A stretch of DNA of 64,000 bases. It comes from Streptomyces noursei ATCC 11455. Lineage in GTDB: Bacteria; Actinomycetota; Actinomycetes; Streptomycetales; Streptomycetaceae. The translations under genes and the position numbers were made by a program. This document shows positions 1-9,333 of this stretch, one piece after another. Location of the stretch: NCBI RefSeq assembly GCF_001704275.1, contig NZ_CP011533.1:186001-250000 (forward strand), in the 5' to 3' direction. Below the pieces are notes generated by a model. The model was not told the origin of the DNA and did no database searches. It saw nothing but the letters and a program-made list of their open reading frames with translations. Every line of letters begins with the position of its first letter. Position 1 is the stretch's first letter.

Positions 1-14
1 TGCTGGGCTGCCTC

Positions 15-1121
15 GTGACGGTGCCCGATCCGCGCCGGGCCAAGGGCCGCCGTCATCCCCTCTGCTTCGTCCTTGCGCTCGCCGCGTGTGCGGTGCTGGC
101 CGGCGCGAAATCGCTGACGGCGATCGCTGAATGGGCGGCCGACGCACCGGCCGCCGTGCTCACCGTGCTCGGCGGCCCAACCCGCGAACCCACCGGCCCT
201 GCCGCCCCTGCCGAGGCCACCGTGCGCCGAGTCCTGCAGCGCGTTGACGGCGACGCCCTCGATGCGGCAGTCGGCGCCTGGCTCGCCGCCCGCGACCCAG
301 GCCCCCATCCGCCGGCCAGAACGCGGCCCATCGGCCCCGCCGCTCACTGGCCGTGGACGGCAAGACAGTCCGCGGCGCCCGCTGCACCAACGGCACCCAG
401 GTCCACCTGCTCGCCGCGATGACCGGAACCGGCCTGGTCACCGCCCAGCGCGAGGTCGGCTCCAAGACCAACGAGATCACCGTCTTCCAGCCGATGCTCA
501 CCGAGCTCGACCTGACCGACACCGTGGTCACCTTCGACGCCCTGCACTCCCAGCAGGCCCACGCCCGCTTCCTGGTGGAGGAGAAGAACGCCCACTACAT
601 CGCCGTGATCAAGGGGAACCAGCCGCTGCTGCACCAGCAGATGAAGCAACTGCCCTGGCGAGACGTCCCGCTGCTGGGCAAGACCCGCGCCACCGCACAC
701 GGCCGGGACGAGATCCGCCGCGTCAAGACCGCCACCGTCACCCGCGGCCTCGCCTTCCCCCACTCCGCCCAAGCCGTGCAGATCGTACGTCGCCGCCGGA
801 CAGTCACCACCGGCAAGGTCACCCTGGAGCGCGTCTACGCAGTCACCGACCTCACCGCCGAGCAGGCTGGCGCTCCCGAGATCGCACACCGCGTGCGCGA
901 ACACTGGGGCATCGAGAACAAGATCCATCACCTCCGCGACACCGCCTTCGCCGAGGACGCCTCGCGCGTACGGACCGGCACCGCCCCCCCGGGCCATGGC
1001 AGCCCTACGCAACCTGGCCATCGGCGCACTCCGCCTCACCGGATGTGACAACATCGCCGCCAGCCTGCGCACGCACAGCCGAGACGCCACACGGCCGCTG
1101 ACCACCCTCGGCATCACGTGA
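15..1121 (+). pseudogene. ISAs1-family transposase, frameshifted
   Basis: DDE transposase of the ISAs1 group. The N-terminal domain lies at 15-340 (residues PDPRRAKGRRHPL, a membrane-like LALAACAVLAGA stretch, then SLTAIAEW). A frame change near 330-353 leads into the catalytic part: AVDGKTVRG, TFDALHSQQ and the C-terminal REHWGIENKIHHLRDTAFAEDAS segment. A second frame change at the C-run near 984-990 separates the last 40 residues, which end at 1121. Two frameshifts make this a dead copy. Family assignment is from motif recognition. Confidence 0.85.
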
Positions 1122-1336
1122 TCAAACCCGACACAACCCCTGAACGACGCCACCCTGGTCATGGGGCCTTCCGCGGTCATCGCATAGCGCTGCGGCTCGT
1201 GGCGAGTGACTGCCGGGCGACTTTCAAGTGCGTTGACCGCCATCCCCGCAGAGTGGAGTGAGGGGCCCTGGAGCCTTGACCCTTGATCCTGGACACGCGA
1301 GACACTGGATCCTGAGGATCTGAGAACGGGCATCTC

Positions 1337-1642
1337 GTGGTCATGAAGAACTATCCGCCGCAGTTCAAGGCGGACGCGGTCGCGTTGTACCAGTCGCGGC
1401 CCGGGGCGACGATCCGGCAGGTCGCTGCCGATCTGGGGATCAATCCCGAGACCTTGCGGAACTGGGTCCGGGCAGCTGGCGCGAGCCGGCCGAGGGGGCG
1501 GCGGGCGGAGGTGCCGACCGAGCCGCCGACACCGTTGGAGGCGGAGAACGCCGCTCTGCGGAAGAAGGTCCGCGAGCTGGAGGAGGAACGCGAGATCCTG
1601 CGCAAGGCGGCGAAGTATTTCGCCGGGGAGACGCGCTGGTGA
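1337..1642 (+). CDS. IS3-1 OrfA (helix-turn-helix protein)
   Basis: 101-residue OrfA of an IS3 transposon. The N-terminal helix-turn-helix has FKADAVALYQSRPGATIRQVAADLGI followed by NPETLRNWVR. The C-terminal leucine-zipper-like coil is LEAENAALRKKVRELEEEREILRKAAKYF. The stop TGA overlaps the GTG of orfB at 1639. In IS3 elements OrfA and OrfB are joined by programmed -1 frameshifting to form the active transposase; here the overlap is the short coupling type. The 51900-52205 copy differs by at least one residue (A/V in FKxDAV). Confidence 0.9.
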   Translation: MVMKNYPPQFKADAVALYQSRPGATIRQVAADLGINPETLRNWVRAAGASRPRGRRAEVPTEPPTPLEAENAALRKKVRELEEEREILRKAAKYFAGETRW

Positions 1643-2538
1643 ACCGCTTCCAGTTCGTTGCCGACCACCAGCGCCGCTACGGCGTGAAGCGGCTGTGCAC
1701 CATCCTCGGCATCGCCCGTTCCAGTTTCTACTACTGGCGTCGGACGGCCGCGGATCGGGCCGCCCGGGCGGCGGCCGACGCTCGCCTCGCCGTCGGGATA
1801 CGGGCCGTGCACCGTGAGTCGGACGGCACCTATGGCGTCCCCAGGATCACCGCCGAGCTCCGCGAGGCGGGTGAGCGCGTCAACCACAAGCGGATCGCGC
1901 GGGTGATGCGCAGCATCGGCCTGGCAGGCGTGCGGCTGCGTCGCAGGCATCGCACCACTGTCGCGGACCCGGCCGCGGCGAAGGCCCCGGACCTCATCGG
2001 CCGCGACTTCACGGCAAGCGAGCCGAACACGAAGTACGTCGGCGACATTACCTATCTCCCGCTGGACGGTGGGAAGTTCCTGTATTTGGCCACTGTCATC
2101 GACCTCGCCTTACGCCGCCTGGTCGGCTGGGCGATCGCGGACCGCATGCGCACCGACCTCGTCACCGACGCCCTGGCCGCCGCCGAACATACCCGCGGCA
2201 GCCTCGCCGGAGCGGTCATGCACACCGACCACGGCGCCCAGTACACCAGCCGAGCCTTCGCCGACGCCTGCCGCCAAGCCGGCGTCCGTCAGTCCATGAG
2301 CGCCATCGGCTCCAGCGCGGACAACGCGCTCGCCGAGTCCTTCAACGCAACGTTCAAACGCGAGACACTCCAGGGCCGCAGGACCTGGTCCAGTGAACGC
2401 GAAGCCCGCCTCGACGCGTTCCGCTGGCTCAACCGCTACAACACCCGACGCCGTCACTCCCGCCTCGGACAACGCAGCCCGATCGCCTACGAGACAGCCT
2501 CCGAAACAACATCAACTACGCCGACACCAGCCGCATAA
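1639..2538 (+). CDS. IS3-1 OrfB transposase (integrase catalytic domain)
   Basis: 299 residues, full length for IS3 OrfB. The order is an HTH_21-like N-terminal segment (YGVKRLCTILGIARSSFYYWRR), then YGVPRITAELRE, then the rve/DDE core: first Asp in VGDITYLPLDGGKFLYLATVID, second in HTDHGAQYTS, Glu in ALAESFNATFKRE. It uses a GTG start overlapping the orfA stop. It looks intact. It differs from the other copy at scattered residues such as LALRRL/LASRRL and HTDHG/RTDHG. Confidence 0.92.
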   Translation: MNRFQFVADHQRRYGVKRLCTILGIARSSFYYWRRTAADRAARAAADARLAVGIRAVHRESDGTYGVPRITAELREAGERVNHKRIARVMRSIGLAGVRLRRRHRTTVADPAAAKAPDLIGRDFTASEPNTKYVGDITYLPLDGGKFLYLATVIDLALRRLVGWAIADRMRTDLVTDALAAAEHTRGSLAGAVMHTDHGAQYTSRAFADACRQAGVRQSMSAIGSSADNALAESFNATFKRETLQGRRTWSSEREARLDAFRWLNRYNTRRRHSRLGQRSPIAYETASETTSTTPTPAA

Positions 2539-2562
2539 CCCGTGTCCAGGATTCAGGGTCAA

Positions 2563-2610
2563 GGCCCCTGCGCTTCTCGGATAGCGGTATTGAAGGTTTT
2601 CCTTATGTCA
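2563..2610. repeat. Solo end of IS3-2 (copy 1 of 3)
   Basis: About 48 bp (GGCCCCTGCGCTTCTCGG, AGCGGTATTG, through CCTTATGTC) matching the orfB-side terminus of the complete IS3-2 element at 13975-14025. It sits between the IS3-1 right end and the left end of an IS5-A. The same sequence is also next to the IS5-A copy at 22933. Confidence 0.75.
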
Positions 2611-3513
2611 CTGAACCTCTTTCATCCTGAGTAGTCGCAGGTCAGGAGCGTGTGAACGGCCTGGACGATGCGGCTGATGCGGTTGGTTGAGCATCGTGCC
2701 TGGCGGAGGGTCCGCCATTGCTTGAGTTGGGCGAAGGCGCGTTCGCCTGGTGCTCGGAGGCGGGCGTGGTCGCGGTTGAACAGTTGGTAGTGGTCGGGTT
2801 GTTCGCGGTGGTTTTTGTAGGGGGTGCGGACGGTTGCGCCGGCGCCTTGGTAGGCGCGGTCGGCCAGGACGAGGATCTGCCTGGTGAGGCAGGCCTGGAC
2901 GATGCCGTGAGCCCGTGCCGCGGTCAGGTCGTGGGTGCGTCCGGGCAACGCGCGGGAGAACCACAGTGGAGTGCCGTCTGGGGACGCGATGACCTGCACG
3001 TTCATTCCGTGCCGCTTGTGTTTTTGGCTGTAGTACGGCTCGTCTGCGGCGATGCGGTCGGTGGGGATCAGTGTCCCGTCAACGACGACGAAGTCGCCCT
3101 CACCCAGGCCCACCAGGGCCTCGCGCAGGCCGGGTGCCCACGAGGCGAGGATCATCAAGGTCTCGTCCACGTACCGCCAAGCCGTCGCCTCCGATACCCC
3201 GAAACCGGCTCCGACCTGCGCGAACGTCTCGTTCTTCCGAAGGTGCGCCAACACCAGTAGGGCCTGCTTGAAGCAACCGAGCCGTCGCCAGGGCGAGTTC
3301 AGCTCCTGCCGGCGGGCATGGATCAGCCAGGAAACGTGCTCAACGAGTTCGTGCGGGACGTCGAGCATGGAAGAATACGGAACCAACAGGGCTCCTCGGA
3401 CGCTGCGTGATGAGTGATGTCACCACAGCAACGACCAGGGGCCCTGTCTTGTCACCAACTCCCCTCTGACCAGGCATTTCACCCTCGCAGAGGCAGGATG
3501 AAAGAGGTTCAGT
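2610..3513 (-). mobile_element. IS5-family element IS5-A (copy 1)
   Basis: About 900-bp element with perfect 19-bp terminal inverted repeats (CTGAACCTCTTTCATCCTG at 2611-2629 and its complement at 3494-3512). It contains one full-length transposase gene. A near-identical copy lies at 22933-23834. A MITE with the same ends is at 49471-49575, and decayed ends are at 5925, 40241 and 50285. Confidence 0.92.
2622..3386 (-). CDS. IS5-A transposase
   Basis: 254-residue DDE transposase. The N-terminal helix-turn-helix segment (FAQVGAGFGVSEATAWRYVDET, residues about 55-78) precedes the catalytic core: Asp in VVVDGTLIPTDR, second Asp in LVLADRAYQG, Glu in GERAFAQLKQWR. Length is normal for the group and the frame is unbroken. 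The product differs from the 22945-23709 copy at one visible place (SSMLDV versus SSMRDV). It probably supplies the transposase for the MITEs in this window. Confidence 0.9.
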   Translation of the reverse strand: MVPYSSMLDVPHELVEHVSWLIHARRQELNSPWRRLGCFKQALLVLAHLRKNETFAQVGAGFGVSEATAWRYVDETLMILASWAPGLREALVGLGEGDFVVVDGTLIPTDRIAADEPYYSQKHKRHGMNVQVIASPDGTPLWFSRALPGRTHDLTAARAHGIVQACLTRQILVLADRAYQGAGATVRTPYKNHREQPDHYQLFNRDHARLRAPGERAFAQLKQWRTLRQARCSTNRISRIVQAVHTLLTCDYSG

Positions 3514-3537
3514 GTTACCGGCCCTCGGTCAACACGG

Positions 3538-4638
3538 TTAGATCTTCCATCCCGGAATCACCGCGCCGACGGTCCCGTCCCACAGATTGCGGGGCAGATT
3601 CAACAACCCGTTGAAAACGCCCACACCCGTGTCGAGGGCCTTTTGCATCACCGTTTTCGCGGACTTCAGCACGTTTCCAGGATCAGCGAAATTATCACCA
3701 ATCTTCGTACATGCCAACTTGATTGGCTTGTCGGCTAGTGCTTGCTGGATCCCGCTGTACGCCGTTTTACTCCATGCGATCCCCACGTGATCGACAATAG
3801 GAAGTGAGCCACACTGGCCCGCGATCTCTACGTTCGTATTGTTTTTCTTACCCTTCTTATCTTCGAGAAAGGCATTCCTATGCGGGATGACTGCCTCATC
3901 CGCGTTGCCAATGAAGTTAGCATACTTGACATCCCCCCAGGTGTCGTCGCCCTCGTTGAGCTCATTGAGGAAGTCCGACCCGGTACCCACCTGAGAGCAT
4001 CCCTGGATTCCAATGCAACCAAAGAGCCACTTGTTGGCGATTTTCGCCCAGTCCGAGCCGTAGTTCACCGGCGCCAGACCCACCAGGTGATTGACCTTGC
4101 CACTGCCGCCACCGAATCGAATGTATTGCCGGGCAACAGCTTGCCCCTGCGAATGGCTGACAATGTCTACCTTCTCGGCACCCGTCTCTTTGCGGACATC
4201 CTCGACCTTGTCACTGAACGACGTGGCGGCGCCGGCTATATCCTTGAGCCCCATGCCGGGTATTCCCCAGATGTAGACCTTATAGCCGTCACCCTCAAGC
4301 CGCTTCTTCAGGGACTCGTAGAAGACATCTGCAACATTCTGTGTCGGTCCCGCACCGGACGCGATAATCACAGGCCGGGCCATCTTCTCAGCCTGCGGGA
4401 CGGATGCAGCTGATCCCGTTGATGCTAGCGGCCCTGCCAGAACTCCGAGCGTAAGGGTGGCGACTCCGAACGCCTTTACGCCCACCACGCGCTTCCTGAG
4501 CGCTCGTCCGATGTCATGGAATCCGAAGTCGGTCTCCAGACGACGGAGGGCCTGGAGTGGACCAAACCTTCTTCGGGCAGTTGCCGCACCATCTTGAGTG
4601 ACAGTTGGCGTTTTGGTATCAGCGCCAGAAGAGGACAT
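3538..4638 (-). CDS. Secreted lipase/esterase (alpha/beta hydrolase)
   Basis: 366 residues. A hydrophobic export segment (about residues 52-76, FGVATLTLGVLAGPLASTGSAAS) follows an unusually long polar N-terminus with several arginines. The mature part has the class-2 lipase pattern: PVIIASGAG near 89, the nucleophile Ser163 in VSHSQGQ (the first Gly of GxSxG is Ser), probable acid Asp247 in GNADEAVIP and His284 in VDHVG. It likely hydrolyses acyl esters outside the cell. A start closer to residue 50 would give a more normal signal peptide. It is flanked by IS5 elements on both sides, and its base composition looks lower in GC than the transposases. Confidence 0.82.
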   Translation of the reverse strand: MSSSGADTKTPTVTQDGAATARRRFGPLQALRRLETDFGFHDIGRALRKRVVGVKAFGVATLTLGVLAGPLASTGSAASVPQAEKMARPVIIASGAGPTQNVADVFYESLKKRLEGDGYKVYIWGIPGMGLKDIAGAATSFSDKVEDVRKETGAEKVDIVSHSQGQAVARQYIRFGGGSGKVNHLVGLAPVNYGSDWAKIANKWLFGCIGIQGCSQVGTGSDFLNELNEGDDTWGDVKYANFIGNADEAVIPHRNAFLEDKKGKKNNTNVEIAGQCGSLPIVDHVGIAWSKTAYSGIQQALADKPIKLACTKIGDNFADPGNVLKSAKTVMQKALDTGVGVFNGLLNLPRNLWDGTVGAVIPGWKI

Positions 4639-4849
4639 GTCACTCCCTTCTTCGGAATGTCGGAATACTCTTTTCAGCGGGAATCATGTTAGCGTCGACC
4701 AGCTTAGGGACGTACGCACAGCTCCCCAGGGTGTTCACCAGAGATAACCTACTACCTATCCAGGGGACCCCATTGAGGCTTGTCGCGTCATCACCTTTTA
4801 TGGTGAGATTCGCCTACTGAAATCGAGCTTCCCGCGATTCTTCGTGACC

Positions 4850-5758
4850 AGGAGGGTTATTCACGTAGGCCTCACCAGCCTCTTGTGTAGAAGGTGAGGG
4901 CGGTGACGGTCTTGACGATGTCGGGGAAGCGGGTGAGGGGGCCGCGGTAGCGGGTGGCGAGAATCTTCCAGTTCTTCAGGTGCGCGATGGCCCGTTCGAC
5001 TGCGGCTCGGAGCGTGTTGACGGAGCGGTTGGCTCTCTTGTCTCCGGCGGATCGTTCCTGGCCGGGCGGCTTGCGCCTGGGGGTGAACAGTCGGGAGCCG
5101 GCGTAGCCCAGGTCGCCTATGCCCTCGCGTTCGGCGAAGGCCTCGGGGAAGTGGGACTGGCGCCAGGCGTGCATGTCGTGCCGGCTGCCGGGCACCGGCG
5201 CGGAGACCGCGAGCAGGTCGCCGGCGAGAGTGGCGGCGATCTGCAGGTTGAAGCCGGTGTCGCGGTGCTTGCCGGAGAACATCGTGGTGCCCTCGCTGGA
5301 CCAGTCCCACGTCGTGACCAAGGTGCCATCCACGAGTACGATCCGGCCGGCAGAGGCCTCGGTGGGATCGGGAACGTGCGTGGCCAGGACCTTCTCCACC
5401 ATCGGCAGCAGGGCCGTCCGATCGCCTGGAGACGGTGGCCTGGGAGATCCCGAACAACTCGGCGGCCACCTCCTGGACTGGGTTCTGCCGCAGCAGGAAC
5501 AGCACCAACACCACCGACTTGTACAGGCCCAGCGCCCACATCCGCCCCGGCATCACCGGTGGGTCCGGATCCTGCACGAGCTCTTGGTGAACTCGTGCGA
5601 CCAGCCCGTCAAGTTGCTCGGTGTCCAGTCCTGTCGCAATGTTCCAGCTCAACGGCCCTGCCATGGTGGTTAACTGACGCTCTCTCAAACGTCACGCTAC
5701 CGAGCAGGGCCGTCCTCGTGATCAAGAACGATGGTTGAAACCCCCGTGAATAGGCCTC
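4850..5758 (-). mobile_element. IS5-family element IS5-B (defective copy)
   Basis: Ends are GGAGGGTTATTCACG at 4851 and its partner ending GTGAATAGGCCTCC near 5758, the same ends as the intact IS5-B at 43551-44458. The transposase inside is frameshifted. Confidence 0.82.
4872..5688 (-). pseudogene. IS5-B transposase, frameshifted
   Basis: Nearly identical to the 271-residue product at 43622-44437. One extra base near 5418-5422, just after FGISQATVSRR, throws the frame. The N-terminal third (5688 to about 5422) and the catalytic part (5402-4872, with VDGTLVTTWDWS, DLGYAGS and ERAIAHLKNWK) therefore lie in different frames. The N-terminus reads MRERQLTTMAGP instead of MRRRQFSTVAGP. Confidence 0.88.
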
Positions 5759-5759
5759 C

Positions 5760-5905
5760 AGGGCGCCGTCGACCAGGACGATCCGCCTGGAGACGGTGGC
5801 CTGGGAGATCCCGAACAACTCGGCGACCTCATCCTGGACCAGGGTCTGCCGCAGCAGGAACAGCGCCATCGTCACCGCCATCCATACACTGCTGACCTGC
5901 GAAAA
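5760..5905 (-). pseudogene. IS5-B-like transposase fragment
   Basis: Short remnant encoding ALFLLRQTLVQDEVAELFGISQATVSRR and the VLVDGALEAY region in displaced order. It directly follows the right end of the defective IS5-B, so one IS5-B-like copy has been cut by another. Confidence 0.7.
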
Positions 5906-5924
5906 CAAAGGATGAAAAGGCTCA

Positions 5925-6432
5925 GTGAGTCTCTTTCATCCTGAATAGTCGTAGGTCAAGAGCGTGTGGACAGCTTGGATGATGGTGCCGGTACGGCGTG
6001 CGAAGCATCTGGCTCGTCGTAGCAGTCGCCAGGACTTCAACTGTGCGAAGGTGCGTTCGCCCGGAGCTCTCAGCCGGGCATGGTCACGGTTGAACTGTTG
6101 GTAGTGCTCGGGTTGTTCGCGATGATTCTTGTAGGGGGTGCGAACGGCTGAGCTGGCGCCTTGGTAGGCGCGGTCGGCCAGGACGAGGATCTGCCGAGTC
6201 AGGCAGGCGTGAACGATCCCGTGCGCGAGCCGCGGTCAGGTCGTGGGTGCGGCCGGGTGTGGCCCGTGAGAACCATAGAGGTGTGCCGTCCGGTATGGCG
6301 ATGACCTGCACGTTCATCCCGTGCCACCTGTGCTTCTGACTGTAGTAGGGCTCGTCCGCGGCGATCCGGTCGGTGGGGATGAGGGTGCCGTCAACGATGA
6401 TGAAGTCCCCTTCACCCAGACCCACCAGAGCC
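5925..6432 (-). pseudogene. IS5-A-like transposase, truncated and frameshifted
   Basis: The right-end repeat TGAGTCTCTTTCATCCTGAATAG at about 5925 is followed on the minus strand by the last two thirds of an IS5-A-type transposase: MGLGEGDFIIVDGTLIPTDR, ADEPYYSQKHRWHG, then a frame change near 6230. The 5' third is missing at the junction with the acetyltransferase gene near 6430. Confidence 0.82.
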
Positions 6433-7344
6433 TATTTGCAGTCCCTCCGCTGCGGTGGAACCACTGCTCTGTGGCTGCCAGGGTGCGGTCTGCTGCCGTT
6501 GCCCGATCGCCGTCAGGGCGGCCGCGTCGTCGGCGTCGATGTCTATGGCGAAGCATTTCTCTAGCAGTGAGCGCAGTTCTTCGGGCTCGATCGTGGTGTG
6601 GCTGCAGGAGCCGTGCGGGGTGTAGGTGCTCAAGACGGTGCCTTCAAGGACATGATGCTCCTCTGCGCTGAACGACTGGGCGTAGATGCGTGCGGCGAAT
6701 GGGGACTTGGGGTGTGTGGAGACGAAATGGTTACCCACGGCGTAATCGGTCATGTAGTGAGGGGTTAGCGTGAAGGTGAGACGATCGTCCCAGTCGTCCT
6801 GGCCCAGCTGGTACAGCTTCCATTGGGCTGTGCCTAGGGCCGCTGGGTGCGACTCAAGTCGGAACGTCCAGCCTTCCTGAGATACCTCGTGCCCGTCGGC
6901 AAGCTCGATTGGTTCCAGCGGACCGCTGCCGAACCCCACGTCGCACAGCCATACACGCTCGTCGTCAGAGGCCCTCACCGCCAGGAGGGCGTGCGTGGTT
7001 GGTCGCAACGTGGTGGAGCCCCTGCTGACACGTCCATGCAGTCCGGTGACGCTGAAGCCAAGCCGTTCCAGGGCCGCAGCGAACAGCACAACGTGCTCGT
7101 AACAGTAACCGCCGCGGCGACTGGCCACGAGTTTGTGCTGCACGCTCTCCAAGTCCAGCCGAACTGGCACTCCCAAGAGGGCATCCAGGTTCTCAAACGG
7201 GATTGAGGTCACGTGCCCGTAATGCAGAGCCTGCAGCACCTCGTAGGTCGCAACCCGGTCGTCGTGGTACCCGATGCGGGCAAGATAGGCGTCCAGATCC
7301 AGCATGTCGCCGTGCCATCCGTATGCAGGATCCACACATGTCAT
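6412..7344 (-). CDS. Arylamine N-acetyltransferase family protein
   Basis: 310 residues as read. Transfers acetyl from acetyl-CoA to arylamines or arylhydroxylamines; relatives close macrolactams in ansamycin pathways. The catalytic triad is visible: Cys81 in SRRGGYCYEH, His118 in PTTHALLAV, Asp135 in WLCDVGFG. The N-terminal PFENLDALLG motif is typical. The ATG at 7344 has AAAAGGA upstream. The last 20 or so residues (TAAEGLQIGSGGSG) read into the IS5-A remnant, so the native C-terminus was replaced by the junction, but the family core is complete. It lies 250 bp downstream of MFS-A on the same strand, perhaps a detoxification pair. Confidence 0.88.
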   Translation of the reverse strand: MTCVDPAYGWHGDMLDLDAYLARIGYHDDRVATYEVLQALHYGHVTSIPFENLDALLGVPVRLDLESVQHKLVASRRGGYCYEHVVLFAAALERLGFSVTGLHGRVSRGSTTLRPTTHALLAVRASDDERVWLCDVGFGSGPLEPIELADGHEVSQEGWTFRLESHPAALGTAQWKLYQLGQDDWDDRLTFTLTPHYMTDYAVGNHFVSTHPKSPFAARIYAQSFSAEEHHVLEGTVLSTYTPHGSCSHTTIEPEELRSLLEKCFAIDIDADDAAALTAIGQRQQTAPWQPQSSGSTAAEGLQIGSGGSG

Positions 7345-7594
7345 GGTCCAAAATCCTTTTCGTCACTCGTGCTTCTTCAAAGGCTTCTCGCGCGGTATGC
7401 CGTACTGACATGCCTTGTCGCGGCGGTATTGCGCACACGTTTCCCCTGCCCACACCGACCGTCATCACAGGTACAGTCCCCACCGCATTTGGCAGGCGAA
7501 TGAAAGGGTCGAGATATGCCGGGATGTAGGGTTTTGCGGGTTAATGATGACTCTGACGCGAAGGTAGCGATGACACTCGCGGAGTGATGCCACC

Positions 7595-9025
7595 TCAGTC
7601 AGAGGAGGCGTAGCGCGTCAGCGCCATTGCCGTGAGGGCGCCAACGAGGTAGACCACTCCGGCGGTACCGAAAGCCCACGCATATCCGATAACAACATCA
7701 GCCTGCGTCGCTGCAACGGCCATCAATGCGGCCATGCCGACTGTCGGCCCAAGTTCCATCGCAGTGTTCATGACGCCACCCGCCAGGCCAGCCTGGTGCG
7801 GTGGAACATCGGCGGTGGTCAGCACTGCCGATCCTGCGAAGATGAGCGAGGTGCCGGCTGGCAGCAGAACCAGACCAGGCAGCATGCCCAGCACGTAAGA
7901 GCTTTCAGCAGTGATGCCGGCAAGCAGGCCCAGCCCGACAGCGCCGATAACCATCCCTGCGATGGTGACCCGGGCCGCTCCGAACCTACCGACCAGCGGC
8001 GCCGCCGCACGGTTGGTCACAATTAGCGCAACCGTGAACGGGACGAACGCACCTGCCGTCGCGAGTGGCGACCAGTTCCGCATCTGTTGCAGGTAAAGGG
8101 AATACACAACAGTCACCAAGCCGATACCAGCCGCCGCGAGCAGGACCCCGGCCAGCCCGACCAAGCGGCGCGGCGTGCGAATAAACCCAGGTGGCAACAG
8201 CGGGTCGCAAACCCTCCGTTCAACTGCAAGGAACGCGACGATCAGCACGGAGCCGACCACAAGCGGGACAAGCACAGCAGCTGAGCCCCAGGGGCGGTCT
8301 TCGCTGACGATCAGTCCATAGCTGGCGATCGAGATACCGAGCGTGGCGAGTACTGCGCCTGTGGGATCAAGACCAGCACGCTCCCCAGACGGTCTAGCGA
8401 CTCCTGCAGGGAAGAGGCGCCGGGCCGCGGCCAGGGCGAGCACCGAGACAAGCACCGGGACGGCAAACATCCACCGCCACGACCCCCAAGTGATGACCGC
8501 GCCCGAAGTGAGCGTGCCTACAGCCGCCCCGAGCACGGATACCCCACCCCACGTGGCCATCGCCCGGCCGAACTTGGCAGGATCGGGCATCAACGCGCGC
8601 AGCACCGCCATAGCCGCCGGCGCGGTAAGCGCCGCCCCCACACCTTGTGCGAAGCGCACCGCTACCAGCGTCTCGAAGGTAGGCGCGAATACAGCAGCGG
8701 CAGAGGCGAATGCGAAGACCAGCAGTCCTGCCACGAATATCCGCCGCCCGCGATACCGGTCTGCGAGCCGCCCGCCGAACAGCAACAGCCCGCTGTACGG
8801 CAGCCCGTACGCGGTCTGAACCAGTAGCAACTCCGAGGGCCCCAGGCCGAGCTCCCTTGCGATGTCCGGCAGCGGGATCGCGATCAAGGTGATGGTGAAG
8901 ATCAACGTTGCCTGGACGACGGCGAGCATCGCGAATGCAAGGCCGGTCCGAGGCCGCGCGCCTATGCCCTCAGGGGAGGCAAGACGGGTCTGCTCGACGC
9001 AGCAGCTTTGGGGGGCTGAGGGCAT
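7595..9025 (-). CDS. MFS-A: DHA2-type drug exporter
   Basis: 476 residues from the ATG at 9025, chosen because AAGGAG lies 9 nt upstream; the longer reading frame has no such site. About 14 hydrophobic segments. The loop motif GGRLADRYRGRR (about residue 85) and PAGTSLIFAGSAVLTT/GGVMNTAMELGPTVG near the C-terminus mark a proton-coupled multidrug efflux permease. It is a close paralogue of MFS-B (30581-32032), which is coupled to a flavoenzyme; no flavoenzyme gene remains here. A copy of the shared 21-bp element lies at 9197-9217 upstream in the same orientation. Confidence 0.9.
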   Translation of the reverse strand: MPSAPQSCCVEQTRLASPEGIGARPRTGLAFAMLAVVQATLIFTITLIAIPLPDIARELGLGPSELLLVQTAYGLPYSGLLLFGGRLADRYRGRRIFVAGLLVFAFASAAAVFAPTFETLVAVRFAQGVGAALTAPAAMAVLRALMPDPAKFGRAMATWGGVSVLGAAVGTLTSGAVITWGSWRWMFAVPVLVSVLALAAARRLFPAGVARPSGERAGLDPTGAVLATLGISIASYGLIVSEDRPWGSAAVLVPLVVGSVLIVAFLAVERRVCDPLLPPGFIRTPRRLVGLAGVLLAAAGIGLVTVVYSLYLQQMRNWSPLATAGAFVPFTVALIVTNRAAAPLVGRFGAARVTIAGMVIGAVGLGLLAGITAESSYVLGMLPGLVLLPAGTSLIFAGSAVLTTADVPPHQAGLAGGVMNTAMELGPTVGMAALMAVAATQADVVIGYAWAFGTAGVVYLVGALTAMALTRYASSD

Positions 9026-9102
9026 CTCGGGAATCTCCTTACGGCCTTGTGTCAGGGCAGGGCCGGGGCGCGTGCCCGGGCAGGTGGCGGGAACGAGGCT
9101 GG

Positions 9103-9165
9103 TCAGAAGGCATGCCATCCCTCGGGGGAGGTCGCCTCGGTAGTGACCGCGAACGTCTCCCCCAT
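9103..9165 (-). CDS. Possible 20-residue leader ORF upstream of MFS-A
   Basis: Short frame MGETFAVTTEATSPEGWHAF between the 21-bp element (31 nt upstream) and MFS-A (77 nt downstream). No good ribosome binding site is seen. It could be a leader peptide or the tail of a deleted gene. Low confidence. Confidence 0.2.
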   Translation of the reverse strand: MGETFAVTTEATSPEGWHAF

Positions 9166-9196
9166 AGACTGCGGGTCCGTCGAGCTATCGCCAACC

Positions 9197-9217
9197 TTTG
9201 TTGCTGTTTCCGGGACA
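9197..9217 (-). promoter_or_regulatory. 21-bp shared element, site A
   Basis: Minus-strand reading TGTCCCGGAAACAGCAAC followed by AAA. Matches the element at 19923, 20413, 33125 and 57501. It lies 171 bp upstream of the MFS-A start. Confidence 0.7.
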
Positions 9218-9333
9218 TGCGCACTGCAAGAATCCACGTACCCCCCCTCGCGGCAGGTACTGACTTCAGCTCGTTGGGGTGAATCCTTGCGAAGTCGCTG
9301 ATGGGCGTGGGCGGGTGGCTGTATTCGTGGTCT

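Larger units (their letters stand above)
1270..2568 (+). mobile_element. IS3-family element (IS3-1, copy A)
   Basis: Complete-looking element with imperfect terminal inverted repeats at about 1270-1297 and 2541-2568, sharing the core CCTTGACCCTTGATCCTGG / CCTTGACCCTGAATCCTGG read inward. It carries orfA and orfB overlapping by 4 nt. A second copy lies inverted at about 50975-52272. The right end abuts a 43-50 bp fragment of a different IS3 (see 2563-2610), so no target duplication can be read. Confidence 0.85.

Noticed and set aside
3880..4413. A 177-codon frame opposite the lipase
   Set aside because: The lipase frame has signal peptide and catalytic motifs; this one has neither domain nor ribosome site.
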